A program made the position numbers and the translations under genes. Source: Ursus arctos (Eukaryota > Chordata > Mammalia > Carnivora > Ursidae). Taken from it: 64,000 bases of DNA. The notes beneath the pieces are model-generated. The model worked only from the letters and a program-made list of their open reading frames with translations, was not told the origin of the DNA and made no database searches. This document shows positions 1-11,249 of this stretch, one piece after another. How positions within the stretch are numbered: position 1 is the stretch's first letter; each line of letters begins with the position of its first letter. The DNA lies in contig NW_026622997.1 of the NCBI RefSeq assembly GCF_023065955.2, positions 8,728,001-8,792,000 on the forward strand. The letters run 5' to 3'.

Positions 1-179
1 ATAATACCAATATCCCGCAAGACTGATGTGAGGCTTAAATGGAATAATGTATATTAAGTATTTAGCAGAGTCTACCATAACCATTCAGTAATGCAGGGGG
101 AAAGATCTATAATATTTGACAAAATCAGTTATTACAAATTCATAAGAAAAGACAAAGCATGTTTTAAAAAGGACAAAGT

Positions 180-1290
180 ATGTGAACAGGAAGCTTGAAT
201 AAGTAGAAATAACATTGGTTAATAATCACATGAAAAAAATGTATAAACTACTAATAGGCAAAATAAAAGAACAATAAGATATACGATTATACTGTTTGTG
301 GGGGGAATATAAAGTTTTCTTTGACCTTCTTATGGTCCCTGGCTGGGTCTGAAAATTAAATTGGCGAAGACAGATTAACAGGAGAAAGGCATGCAAATTT
401 ATTTAATATAAATTCTATGTGACTTGGGAGCCACAAAAGGAAATGAAGACCCAAAGGAATGGTTAAGCCTGTGTGTTTTTATGCTAGGTTTGATGAAGAG
501 TGGAGAGTCGTGGGAAGATATGATAGGGTAAAGATTATAAGTATAGTAAACTGGGAGAAACTTTGCAAGGCCTGTTTTTTCTCAGTATCCCTTTGTCTTC
601 AGAGATGAAGATGCTTCTTTCCTGCAGGTAAGGCAAGGGCGCTTCTCACATGAGGGTTTTATGATTGCTTCAGGAGAGAAGGGCAGGAGAAAGTCAGCAT
701 GACCATCCTGTTGCTGCCATTTTCTCAAACTCCTTCAGCTTAATATACTCAACGTGCCAAGGTTGTGTGCCCTGAACGCCGTCAGATTGGCAAAGATTAA
801 AAAAAAATTGATAATGCCCTGAGCTTTTAAGAGTATATAGAAAAAAAAATCACTCTCTTACATTTTATTGGGAATATAAATTGGTATACTTTTCAAGGTA
901 ATTATTGGTATTTATTAAATTTAAGTGTTCATACCTGTTTGACCACACAGTTTCAATTCTAGAAATTTATCTACTGAAATATTTATTCAAGGAAGCACAA
1001 CATATTGTAGCTATAAGGATGGCTACAGATAAAACCAAAATTGCAAATAATGAAGAATATCTATAAATACTACCATGAAAATTCAAGGTATATACAAAAG
1101 CAAGTTGTACAATAATTTTTGTAATATGATCTCCTTTGGTGAAAAAAAGAGAAATTATAATATATATGCTAATATACTCATAAAATATCTCTAGATGTCA
1201 AAATTTAGTTTTTCCCCTTTTAGTATGATTTTACGTTTAAACTACAATCATTTATAAATCAATAATAATTATACACTACTGATAATTTAT
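180..1290 (+). mobile_element. Old L1 3' fragment, split by an LTR-like repeat
   Basis: About 860-1190 resembles L1 ORF2 end and 3' UTR (GGGAATATAAATTGGTATAC, GGAATTTATC-like, TTGTAATATGATCTCC). About 180-295 resembles the same family slightly upstream. 300-850 is inserted between them. Highly diverged and non-coding. Confidence 0.55.
300..790. repeat. LTR-like interspersed repeat, family not named
   Basis: The block is moderately GC-rich and very different from its AT-rich flanks (around GGAGAAAGGCATGCAAATTT and CAGTATCCCTTTGTCTTC). It resembles a dispersed mammalian LTR-type repeat. It is non-coding and interrupts the L1 remnant. Confidence 0.4.
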
Positions 1291-1406
1291 AATTAAGATG
1301 GGGGAGGAGAGGAGACCAAAATATAAGAGGTGATCCCTCAGGAGGAAAAGAGATAGGATCTAAAGTCCAAGAAAAATGGAGAGATACCAGTTATAAAAGT
1401 CATTTT

Positions 1407-1600
1407 TAAAAAATTTTTTTAAAGATTTTATTTATTTATTTGAAAGAGGAGAAAGAGAGCATGAGTAGAGGGGAGAGGAGAAAGGGGAAGGGGCAGAGGG
1501 AGAAGCAGACTCCCCGCTGACTCCCGCTGAGCAGGAAGCCTGATACAGGGCTCCATCCCAGGACCCTGACACTTAACCGACTGAACCACCCAGGCACCCC
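1407..1600 (-). mobile_element. CAN-SINE
   Basis: Read on the minus strand it has the carnivore tRNA-Lys-derived head GGGGTGCCTGGGTGG, a CT-rich body and an A/T-rich tail (AAAGATTTTATTTATT on +). A 13-bp target duplication TAAAAGTCATTTT flanks it (1394-1406 and 1601-1613). Confidence 0.92.
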
Positions 1601-1613
1601 TAAAAGTCATTTT

Positions 1614-2934
1614 AAATACTTGAAAATAAACCTCCAGCCAGGCTGTCTGTATACCAATAGTTAATACTCAAATTTTTTCATATACTCATTGAGAAATGTA
1701 GTATAAATTAATCACTACTTTAAATTAAAAAAAAAAGCTGCACAACTTTTTTGTAATTTAAATTTGCTTTAGTTCGGGGGAGGAGGTCCTTCTCTTGCTC
1801 CCCCATCTTACTTGAAATTATCTCATAAGTGTAAATTCAAACAAGTCTGTGCAAATGCTTTGCAATGCTCTGAAAAGGGCTAGATTGTACATGTCATTAG
1901 ATGAGGCTTCAATGGAGTGGCAATAAGCATACAAATTGTTCCCAGGAAAAGGGAGTTCTACTGCTCCATATCAGTGAAAGTGCATACTTTTATTATAATA
2001 CTCTGACATGAAGCTTTACATTTAAAACACCAAACACTATATTTGAACACAACAGTCTTTCCGACTATAGTACTGCATCCTCGCACACGTGTGATTACTG
2101 CCCAAAGCTCCTAGTCAGTCTGTCCCTAACGCAGTCTCTCCCTTCATATACTGTACCTCCGGACTCAGCTGACGTTGAGTTCAAACCATTAACATAACAT
2201 AGGCCATACCCTGTTTAATTTTGCCAGTCCAAGTCATTTATTTCTAATCTTAAAATACGCTTCATTTTATAAAAGCATTCAAGGGAATAAATGCACGGAA
2301 ATGGAACTTGCCCAAGAGTTTCATATGCAGGCAGATACAAAAGACATCTGTGTAGTAATCCAGGAATCAGATTACTCTACTTGTCATCATATTTTTTTCA
2401 AGAATGGTAGAAGGAACGGGTGTAACCATGGAAATGTTCCTTCCAAAAACACAAATCTTAAACAAAACCTCAAAGCCTAGGAACATCAAGGAAACCAAGA
2501 GCCCTAGACTTTTCAACAGAGAATTCAACATTACCATGACACAGAGTAGCTAAAAAAAAATGCTTTCCAAAACAGAAAGAAAACGCTACAAAGACAAGGC
2601 CCTTTGCTTTTACTCCCGGCAAGATGCCTTTTATTCTGTAAAACAAAACACTTGTCAGCAACTACAGAAATAAAATACGTGTCTAAAATTTTCCTAAGAA
2701 GAACTATTATTCAGTAGCTAGACTCAGCCACTTTCCTTAGATAATTGTGGTGTATCTTAATCCTAAAGTAAAGCAGGATATTTCTCATATCCTGCTTGAA
2801 ATGGGGGTAGTCTTTGGGGAGACATGGATCCTTCTTGGCCTAAACTTAATTGGAAGCAACTAAAATTTGTACAAATTTGTATAAAGATGATAACCACTCA
2901 CTTGCCCAAGTGGCTAGAGTATAAACTAACAACA
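1614..2934. other. Intergenic sequence, nothing recognised
   Basis: About 1.3 kb with only short spurious frames and no repeat I can name. It is a little more GC-balanced around 2050-2200 than its surroundings. Confidence 0.6.
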
Positions 2935-2939
2935 CTGAA

Positions 2940-3560
2940 ATTAATTAATTCAACAAATATTTATCATACACCTATTGTACAGTAAACATGGTCAAGTGCT
3001 AGGCAAACAGCTGCCAAGAAAAGTAGACAATATTTCTAATTTTATAGAACTTACATCTAACTTAGTGAACCATTATTAAATAAAGTAAAAGGGCAATTGT
3101 AATATAGTCTTAAGCAGTGAGAAGAAAATAAAACAGGGCAATTTGATAAAGAGGATTTCTGGGTTAGGGGTGGGAGGCTACTTGAAACTGAGAAGTCTTC
3201 GAAGATGTAACCTTTGAGCCAAGACATGAAAACCAGTAAGAGTGACCATGCACGGATGTAGAAAAGAGAGTTGGAAGCAAAGGAATAGCACACAGAATGG
3301 TTTTGAGACAGGAAGAAGCTTGGAGGATTATCATAAAAGAAAAGAGGGTGTTCCTGGAGCTTAAAGAGCATAAGAAAGAATTTAGGGAAGGCCAGATCGT
3401 GTAGTGCCTTATAGACCAGACTGGTGGATTTTGGCTCTGGTTAGTATTCTAAAACACCCCTCTGCTGCTTTGGGGAAAAGGAATAGAAGCAGAGAGACTA
3501 AGTAAGGCATTTTGGTGGCTTAGACTACAGTAGTAGAAATGGAAATGAAGATAAGAGGAA
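2940..3560 (+). repeat. Ancient mammalian-wide repeat copy 1
   Basis: It begins with the familiar TTCAACAAATATTTATCATACACC phrase and continues with a 'gaagaaaataaaacagggc' and 'ggccagatcgtgtagtgcc' type body. Related blocks occur at 5095-5227, 15930-16330 and 43660-44200. Family name is uncertain. Confidence 0.55.
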
Positions 3561-3795
3561 ATCATGCAGTATAAACATGTTTTATGGTAAAGTCAATAGA
3601 CAGGCACTTGGCTTCCTCTCACCTAAATTAATTAACGGAGGGAAAGAACATCATTAGGAGCAGGCTGACCTAGACCTTACAGTTATTTTAAACTGTGGTG
3701 GCAACAGATCTCACTGTGTAAGAATTATAGAAAAATTATCCTCCTGGGGCCAAAAAGACACAACTTGGAAATTTGCAATAAAAAGTTCACAGCCA

Positions 3796-3936
3796 GGGGA
3801 GCCTGGGCGGCTCAGCCAGTTAAGTGTGCAACTCTTGATTTCAGCTCAGGTCTTTAACTCAGGGTTGTAAGTTCAAGCCCCATGTTGGGCTCCACAACAG
3901 GTATGGAGCCTACTTACCAAAAAAAAAAAAAAAAAA
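3796..3936 (+). mobile_element. CAN-SINE (short variant)
   Basis: It has head GGGGAGCCTGGGCGGCTCAG and a shortened body ending in a long A tail. A perfect 15-bp target duplication AAAAGTTCACAGCCA lies at 3781-3795 and 3937-3951. Confidence 0.92.
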
Positions 3937-4249
3937 AAAAGTTCACAGCCATTTCATAAATACTATAAAAGCTACCAAACAAAAAAACCAAAAACACATT
4001 CTGAAGATTAGGTAAATAAAATTTTGCAGGTTTCTTTCTTTCTCTCTTTAATAAGCCTTAGAGCTAAGCTGCTTATTTAAAACAGGTGAAAGCTGGTAGC
4101 TAGAATGAAGACAAATGTAGAAGGCTAGATTATATAAAATTAACCATATAATGTGAGATATGAAATTCTAGTTGAGACTGGGAAAATATGAAAGACATAT
4201 CAGAAAAACACATAAGGATATATTAGGAAGAGGTAAGTGAGAAGTATAA

Positions 4250-4351
4250 GATAAAGCCGTACTGGTGGATGGCAATGTGTAATATACTATTACAGAAAAA
4301 GATAAAGCCGTACTGGTGGAAGGCAATGTGTAATATACTATTACAGAAAAA
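4250..4351 (+). repeat. 51-bp tandem duplication (2 copies)
   Basis: GATAAAGCCGTACTGGTGGA to TATTACAGAAAAA occurs at 4250-4300 and again at 4301-4351 with one substitution (T4270/A4321). The unit is not a known repeat to me. The near identity points to a recent event. Confidence 0.93.
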
Positions 4352-5094
4352 AAAAATCATATTTAAAGAGAAATTCATTGAATGTCAGAAATATAAAGTG
4401 ACAAAAACAGTGAATTCCACCCAAATGCCACAGTTTCTGCTCTACTGAGAAGGAAACAAATTCTATATTTTGGTATAAACTGGATTTTATAGGTCCAAAT
4501 CACTGCTCCAAAAAGTTATATATTATTACGCTAATGGTGGTGATAATTTCAGAGAACAATTTCCCATGAAAACACATGGATTCCTCAAGATATCGTATTT
4601 CAGAGAAGTCAGAAGAGACTTTTAAATATATATATTTAATAGAAAAATACTTTCCAATAAGCAGATGAAGTTTCACCAAAAACATGGTAAATTATGATCA
4701 GTTCAGGGATGATATCCAAAACCACTGGTTTGGGCACAGACCACTCAGAAAGCAGGCTGGTCACAGAACCAGAGCAGGATCCAGGAGGCCCCTGACATAA
4801 GCTGGGCAAGAAAGGAAGGAGGAAAGAAAAAGTGGGGAGGGAGGAATTAATCAACTCTCCATTTTCAGCACTTTCCCTGAGTGACTTCTTTGTTTTTATC
4901 TATGTGTACTGTGAATTTTCATGCTGGCACCTCACCACCACAAGGAGGTTCTGAAACAAATTTGAAGCTTATCTGCCTATAGTTATTTATATCCTGTCGC
5001 GTTTCAAAAATGTGAGTGCCTTCCATGTAATAAATATCAAGTATTTATTATTATTATGCATTTTTAATTTAAAAAATTTTATGAGTATGTATTT
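4352..5094. other. Intergenic sequence, nothing recognised
   Basis: No gene or repeat family is recognised; only short spurious frames on both strands. Confidence 0.55.
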
Positions 5095-5229
5095 CATAAT
5101 GTATTCATTTCACAAATATTTACTAAGTATCTACTATCTGCCACATACTCTTGAAGGCCCTAGAAATACATAAATAAACAAAAAAGATAAATCCTTCCCA
5201 TCCATGAGGGGCAGGATAGATATAGGTAG

Positions 5230-5267
<38 letters not shown>
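5095..5267 (+). repeat. Ancient repeat fragment with long poly-A
   Basis: TTCACAAATATTTACTAAGTATC matches the start of the repeat at 2940. It ends in an uninterrupted A run of about 33 (5232-5264), which is length-unstable. Confidence 0.5.
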
Positions 5268-6054
5268 GGTTTCCAGGGTACTGACAAACTGGAGACAGAG
5301 GTACTGTTTGGTAACATCTAAGCACTGATTCTCCTTCTTCCTTTGATTGAGAAATGGCCTTTCTATTCTGAATACGGCTTGAAAACTACAGAAGTCCTGA
5401 ATCTCTGATAATACTTATTAAAGACACAGCTTGTTTGAATTCTTGCTAAATAGTGCTGTAAGTCCCAAGAATAAAATATTTTACAAACTTTCGTGATAAA
5501 GACATTTAACAAACTAGGAATAGAAGGAACTTTCTCCACCTAACAAAGATCACATATGGAAAACCTAAAGCTAACAAATCAAGTAAAAATAGTTAATGGT
5601 GCAAGACTGAAAGTTTTGCCTCAAAGATCAAGAGAAAGACAAGGATATCTTGTCACCACTTCTATTCAGCATCCTACTGGAGGTTCTGGCCAGGGCAATT
5701 AAGCAAGGAAAAAAAAATAAGAAAAGGCATCCAGATAGTAAAGAAAGAATTGAAACTGTATTTCTGGATAATACGATCTTGTATGTAGAAAATTCTGATG
5801 AACCCACGAGAGAATTATTAGAGCTAATAAGCAACTCCAGCAAGATTGCAGGATACATGATCAATATACAAAAATTAATTGTATTTCTATATACAAGCAA
5901 GGAACAAGCCAAAAATGAAATTGAGAAATTATTCTACTTACAATAGCATCAAAAAGAATAAAATACATAGAGGAAAATTTGATAAAATAAGTAGAAGACT
6001 TGTACACTGAAAACTACAAAACATTATTGAAGACCTAAGGAAAAGTATAAATAT

Positions 6055-7103
6055 AAGCATATCCCAGAGATATTGAACCTTTAGTTCTAGACCATTGTAA
6101 AATTATCACAATAAAGCAAGTCAAATGAATGTTTTGGTTTCCCAGTGCATATAAAAGCTATGTTTATACTATACTGTAGTCTATTAAGTGTGTAATAACA
6201 TTATGTCTAAAAATAACCAATGTGCATGCATTAATTAAAAAATACTTTATTGATAAGAAATGCTAAGCATCATGTGAGCTTTCAGCAAGTTGTAATCTTT
6301 TCGTTGGTGGAGAGTCCTGCCTCCATGTTTGATGACTGCTGACTGATCAGGGTGTTGTTGCTGAGGGCTGGGGTGGTTGTGGCAATTTCTTAAAATAAGA
6401 CAACAGTGAAGTTTGCCACATTGATTGATGCTTCCTTTCAAAAACGATTTCTCTGTAGCATGCAATGATGTTTGAGAGCATTTTACCCACAGTAAAACTT
6501 CTTCCAAAATTGTAGTCAATCTTCTCAAATCCTGCTGCTGCTTTATAAACTACATTTAGGTAACATTCTAAATCCTTTGTTGTCATTTCTACAATTTTCA
6601 TAGCATCCTCACCAGGAATAGATTCCATCTCAAGAAACCACTTTCATTGATTATCCATAACAAGCAACTTTTCATCCATTAGTTTTATTATAAGATTACA
6701 GTAATTCAATATAATAATGAAAATGTTTGAAATATTCTGACAATTACCAAAATGAGACACAGAGACTCAAAATGAGCAAATGCTATTGGAAAAATGGTGC
6801 CAATATCACTCAGCAACTATGCCCTGAGCTCTGACCCTATGCCAAGTGCTTTGGCAGGCCCAAGTACAGTGTGCTGAAAATGACCAAGTGTTCCCTGCTA
6901 CTCTGGAGGAGAAAAGGAGAAAAGAAAAGAAAAGAAAAGAAAAGAAAAGAAAAGAAAAGAAAAGAAAAGAAGAGAGAGAGAGAGAGAGGAGAAGAGAAGA
7001 AAGAGAAGAAAAACAATAGCCTTGCTCAATGAAGGATTGCCACAAACCTTCAATTTGTAAAACATGCAGTGTCTGTGAAGTGCAATAAAATGAGGTATGC
7101 TTG
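6055..7103 (-). mobile_element. Tigger1-type DNA transposon, internally deleted
   Basis: The ends read AGCATATCCCAGAGATATT and AAAATGAGGTATGCTTG, matching Tigger1 terminal repeats. On the minus strand 6347-6628 and then 6247-6346 (another frame) encode the C-terminal tail of the transposase ([39 protein letters not shown]). The rest of the transposase is missing. It sits in an L1 and itself carries an insertion at 6806-7013. Non-functional fossil. Confidence 0.88.
6806..7013 (+). mobile_element. Unidentified retroposon-like insertion with (GAAAA)n tail
   Basis: It breaks Tigger1 between GGTGCCAATA and CCTTGCTCAA. CAATA is repeated at 6801-6805 and 7014-7018. The ~107-bp body (6806-6912) matches no family I know. 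It ends in AAAAG repeats and a GA-rich run. The tail suggests retroposition, but 5 bp is short for an L1-type duplication. Confidence 0.5.
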
Positions 7104-8186
7104 TGAAAAAAAAAAGACATAAATAAATGAAAAGACATTCTGTTTCATAGATTAGACAATTTAATATTGTTAAGATGGTAACACTCCCAAATTGATCATT
7201 AGATTCAATGCAAACAAAATTCCATCTGGCTTCCTCGTAGAAACTGAGAAACTGATTCTAGAATTCGTATAGAAATGCGAGGAACCTAGAATAGCCAAAA
7301 CAGTGTTGAAAAGGAAGAACAAAGTTGGAGGACTCATATTTCCTGGTTTCAAAAATACTACAAAGCTATGGTAGTCAAGACTGTGTGATACTAGCAAAAG
7401 GATAGATACATAGATCAATGATATAGAATTAAGAGTCCAGAAATAAACTCATACAACAGGAGAAAGAATAAACCTTTCAATAAATGGTACTTGGAAAACT
7501 GGATATTCACATAGAAACAAGTAAAGTTGGATGCCTGCATCATACTATATACAAAAATTAATTCAAAGTCAATCAGACTTAAATGTAATAGCTAAAATTT
7601 ATATATTTCATAACTGTGTTTTATGAATTTTGTAACTCCTAAAAAATGTAGGAATAAATCTTTATGACCTCAAATTAGGTAATGGTTTCTTAGATATGAT
7701 GGTGAAAGCACAAGCAACCAAAGGGGGAAAAAAAGGATAAATTGGACTTCATTAAAATTAAAAACTTTTATGCATCAGAGGATAATATTAAGATAGCAAA
7801 AAGACAATCAATAAAATGTGAGAAAATACTTGCAAAGCACATATTTGATAAGGGGTTAATATCCAAAATATGTAAAGAGTTCCTACAACTCAACAACAAC
7901 AAAAACCCAAACAACTCAATTCAAGACTGAGCAAAGGACCTGAATAGATATTTCTCCGAAGAAGATATATAAATGACCAATAAGTACAGAAAAGATTCTC
8001 AACATCAACGACCCACTAGGGAAATGTAAATCAAAACCACAATGAGATGTCACCTCACACCTGACAGGACGGCTATTATCAATACAAGGAAAAATAACAA
8101 GTGTTGGTTGGGATGTAGACAAACTGGAACCTTCTATTGCCATTGGGAATGTAAATGGTTCATCTGCTATAAGAAACAGTTTGATG

Positions 8187-8389
8187 GGGGCGCCTGGGTG
8201 GCTCAGTCGTTAAGCATCTGCCTTCGGCTCAGGGCGTGATCCCGGAGTCCTGGGATCAAGCCCCACATCAGGCTCCTCCTCTGGGAGCCTGCTTCTTCCT
8301 CTCCCACTCCCCCTACATGTGTTCCCTCTCTCGCTGGCTGTGTCTCTCTCTGTCAAATAAATAAATAAAATCTTTAAAAAAAACAAAAC
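8187..8389 (+). mobile_element. CAN-SINE inserted in L1
   Basis: It is full length, with head GGGGCGCCTGGGTGGCTCAG, the TCTCTCGCTGGCTGTGTC body variant and an AATAAATAAATAAA tail. It interrupts an L1 sequence around AAACAGTTTG, which recurs (ACACAGTTTG) after it. Confidence 0.93.
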
Positions 8390-8475
8390 ACAGTTTGGTG
8401 GTGCCTCAAAAAGTTAAGCATAGAATTGCCATATGACACAGCAGTCCCATTTCCAGGTATATACCTGAACTGTTT

Positions 8476-9326
8476 TCACTCACAACATCTCTGACATCAA
8501 ATGTTTAGTGTCTTTCCCAATACCACTTCTCTAACTCTCAGGCACCAGCAGGGTGTCCTACAATTCAATTCAATTCTGACATTATCTACAAGTTAAGGGC
8601 TCAGGCCCACAAGATGGGGCCTGCAGACGAGGGGTAGGGAGCTGGCATCTCTAAACCTCCACTTCGTTGAAGGGCAGTTGTATTAAAAAGTAATATGTTT
8701 TAATTTCTCTTGGGTACCTAGGAGTGGAATTGCTGGATCATATAGCAATTCCATGCAGATGACAGTCACAAGTCTCAGGTTGTCACCAGTACTTCTAAGT
8801 ACTAGCTATAAATTCAGGGGGGTTCTCACAACCTCCTCCTTGAGTTCTATCCTTTGCTAGAACAACTCACGAAACTCAGGAAAGCATTTCATTTACTATT
8901 ACCGGTTCGTTGTAAAGGGATGCATTAGCAAGGTATGGGGGGAGAGAAGCAGAGCTTCCATGCCCTTTCTGAGTGCATCACCCTCCCAGCACGTGGATCC
9001 ATCCACCAACAGGAAGCTCTCTGAACCCTGTCATTTAGGAGTTTTTATGGAGGTTTCATTATGTAAACATGACTGATTATATCATTGGTGACTGACTCAA
9101 TCTCCACCTCCTCCCCTGCCTGAAGGGTAAGAAGTGGGACTGAAAGTTCCAGCCTCTAATCATGGCTAGTTCTTTCTATTGATGAGTTCCAATCCTGAAG
9201 CTTTCTAGGGACTCTCAGCCACCAGTCACTCATTAGCGTACAAAGACACTCATCACTCAGCAGATTCCAAGAGTTTTAGGAGCCCTATGCCAGAAACTGA
9301 GGACAAAGGCCAAATACTTACTTTTT
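8476..9326 (-). repeat. Old interspersed repeat, probably LTR-derived
   Basis: A block with CACCAGCAGGGTGTCCTACA, TCAGGTTGTCACCAGTACT and CTAATCATGGCTAG phrases recalls a common mammalian LTR-type repeat. Strand and family are uncertain. It is interrupted by the 127-bp patch at 8629-8755. Confidence 0.45.
8629..8755. other. 127-bp patch made of two inverted local copies
   Basis: 8629-8693 is the reverse complement of 9479-9543 (64/65). 8693-8755 is the reverse complement of 10450-10512 (62/63). One base is shared at the junction. TGCAGA occurs just before (8622) and across the right edge (8754). The patch interrupts an otherwise continuous old repeat. Confidence 0.9.
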
Positions 9327-9471
9327 TTTTAATAATAATTTTGTATTATGTTAGTCACCATACAGTACCTCCCTAGTTCTTGATGTAGTGTTCCATGATT
9401 CATTACTTGCGTATAACACCCAGGGCACCATGCAATACGTGCCCTCCTTAATACCCATCACCGGATTGGGA
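9327..9471 (-). mobile_element. L1 3' end fragment
   Basis: The reverse strand reads as a carnivore L1 3' UTR (CCGGTGATGGGTATTAAGG onward, ending ...AATAATTATTATTAAAA). A perfect 16-bp duplication CAAATACTTACTTTTT flanks it (9311-9326, 9472-9487), so it is a severely truncated insertion. Confidence 0.85.
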
Positions 9472-9488
9472 CAAATACTTACTTTTTA

Positions 9489-9838
9489 ATACAACTGCCC
9501 TTCAACGAAGTGGAGGTTTAGAGATGCCAACTCCCTACCCCTCAGGTGAAAATCCACAAAAAACTTTTGACTCCCCCAAAACTTAACTACTAATTGCCTA
9601 TTATTAATTAGGAAACTTACCCATAACATAAACAGTCAATTAACACTTATTCTGTATGTTATAATATGTATTACATAGAATATTCTTACCATAAAGTAGG
9701 TTAGAGAAAAGAAAATGTTATTAAGAAAATCATAAAGAAGAAAAAATACATTTATAATACTGTATTATATTGAAAAAAATCCATGTGTAAGGGGACTGGT
9801 GCAGTTCAAACCCACATCGTTCGAGGGTTAACTATATT
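9489..9838 (+). mobile_element. MER2-like Tigger MITE
   Basis: About 350 bp with inverted ends (ACAACTGCCCTTCAACG and CGTTCGAGGGTTAACT) and the internal CTTTTGACTCCCCCAAAACT phrase. A second copy is at 50797-51108. No coding capacity. Confidence 0.8.
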
Positions 9839-9849
9839 ATCAGAATACC

Positions 9850-10960
9850 CAAAGCGCTGAAAGCAGGGACTCAGTCAGGTAGTTGTAAGCCAATGCTCGT
9901 AGCAATATTATTCACAATAGCCAAAAGGTGGGAACAACCCAAATGTCCACTGATGGATGAATGGATAAACAAAATGTGATATACACACACAATGGAGATT
10001 ATTTGGCCTTAAAAAGTAATGATATAATATGGAAGAACCTTAAAGACATACGCTAAGTGAAATAAGCTAAACCCCAAAGGACAAATATTATAGGATTCGA
10101 TTTACAGGAGGTAACTAAAATAGGCAAATTCATAGAGACAAAAAGTAGAATTGAAGTTACCAGGAGCTCGGGGGGAGGAGAAATATGGAGTCATTCTCAA
10201 TGAGTATAGAGCTTCTGTTTGGGGTAAAAAAAAAGTTCTGGAAATGAATAGAGGTGATGGTTGTATAGCAACATTGTGAATGTCAAAATGCCACTGAATT
10301 ACACACTTAAAATGGTAAATTTTATGTTATGTGTATTTTACCAATATTAAAGGATGTGGAGAAAGTAGAACCCTCATATACTGCTGGTGGGAATGTAAAA
10401 TAGTGCAGCCACTTTGGAAAACAGACTGGCAGTTCCTCAAAATATTAAACATGGAATTGCTATATGATCCAGCAATTCCACTCCTAGGTACCCAAGAAAA
10501 ATTAAAACATATGCCCACCAAAAAACTTCTACATTGATGCTCTTGGCAACACTATTCATAATAGCCAGAAAGTGTAAACAACTTACCTGTTCATTAGCTG
10601 ATGAACCAAGTGTGGTATGTCCATACAATGAAATAGTATTCTGCAATAAAAAGGATGCTACAACATGGATGAACCTTGAAAACATTACATTACGTAAAAG
10701 AAGCCATTCACAAAGAATCACATATTTCATGATTCCATTCATACGAAATGTCCAGAATAGACAAATATATAGACAGAAAGTAGATTTGTGGCTGCATGGG
10801 AGGGACGAGAGGACTGGGGACAAATGGGGAATGACTGCTAATGAGTCCAAGGTTTCTTTCTGAGGTGATAAAAATGTGCTAAAATAGATTGTGAAGGTGG
10901 TTGCACAACTCTGAACAGGCTAAAACCCACAGAATTGGTACATAATAAATGAACAGACTG
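9850..10960 (+). mobile_element. Two L1 3' segments in tandem
   Basis: 9850-10345 is L1 ORF2 end plus 3' UTR (ATTCACAATAGCCAAAAGGTGG and onward, ending CACTTAAAATGG). 10346-10960 restarts slightly earlier in ORF2 (GGATGTGGAGAAAGTAGAACC). Both are non-coding fossils. Confidence 0.8.
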
Positions 10961-11249
10961 TAGAGGATATGAATTATATCCCAGGAAAGCTGTTAACAAA
11001 AAAGTCTTTCCATAAAAATGTGAACACTGCTTCTGACCTGTATGTAACATAACTTTATTTGGCTGGAAGAGAAGAAGCAATAGAAGTGAAGTCAGTGATT
11101 AAAATTTCAGTTTTCTTACTTTTGAAAGTTATATTCTTTTTATAAAATGAAGCCTATTTTCTACAACTTAGTATCACTACTTTTCATAACTGTCAAACTT
11201 CACCTGGAAATAAAATTTAATATCTACTTAACAGCTAAGAGGAATTTTT

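Larger units (their letters stand above)
5580..8475 (+). mobile_element. LINE-1 (ORF2 3' half), split by Tigger1 and a SINE
   Basis: 5580-6054 encodes a decayed L1 reverse transcriptase segment: SPLLFSILLEVLARAIKQ, then FLDN where FADD is expected, so it is catalytically dead. After Tigger1, 7107-8186 and 8390-8475 continue ORF2 in order (thumb, then the C-terminal ATGAGATGTCACCTCACACC region). Many stops and frameshifts interrupt it. Confidence 0.85.

Noticed and set aside
5650..5946. 98-codon frame resembling reverse transcriptase
   Set aside because: It is L1 ORF2 homologous but has lost the FADD active-site residues and is bounded by stops, so I list it as part of a dead L1 and not as a gene.
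6900..7015. Regularly spaced GAAAA repeat considered as an array
   Set aside because: The unit is 5 bp with no spacers. It is the decayed tail of an inserted element, not a CRISPR or satellite array.
8187..8260. tRNA-like A and B boxes at SINE heads (several places)
   Set aside because: They belong to tRNA-Lys-derived CAN-SINEs followed by CT and A-rich tails, so they are not functional tRNA genes.
10437..10863. Overlapping long frames on both strands
   Set aside because: The region is L1 3' sequence. The frames carry no intact ORF2 domain.
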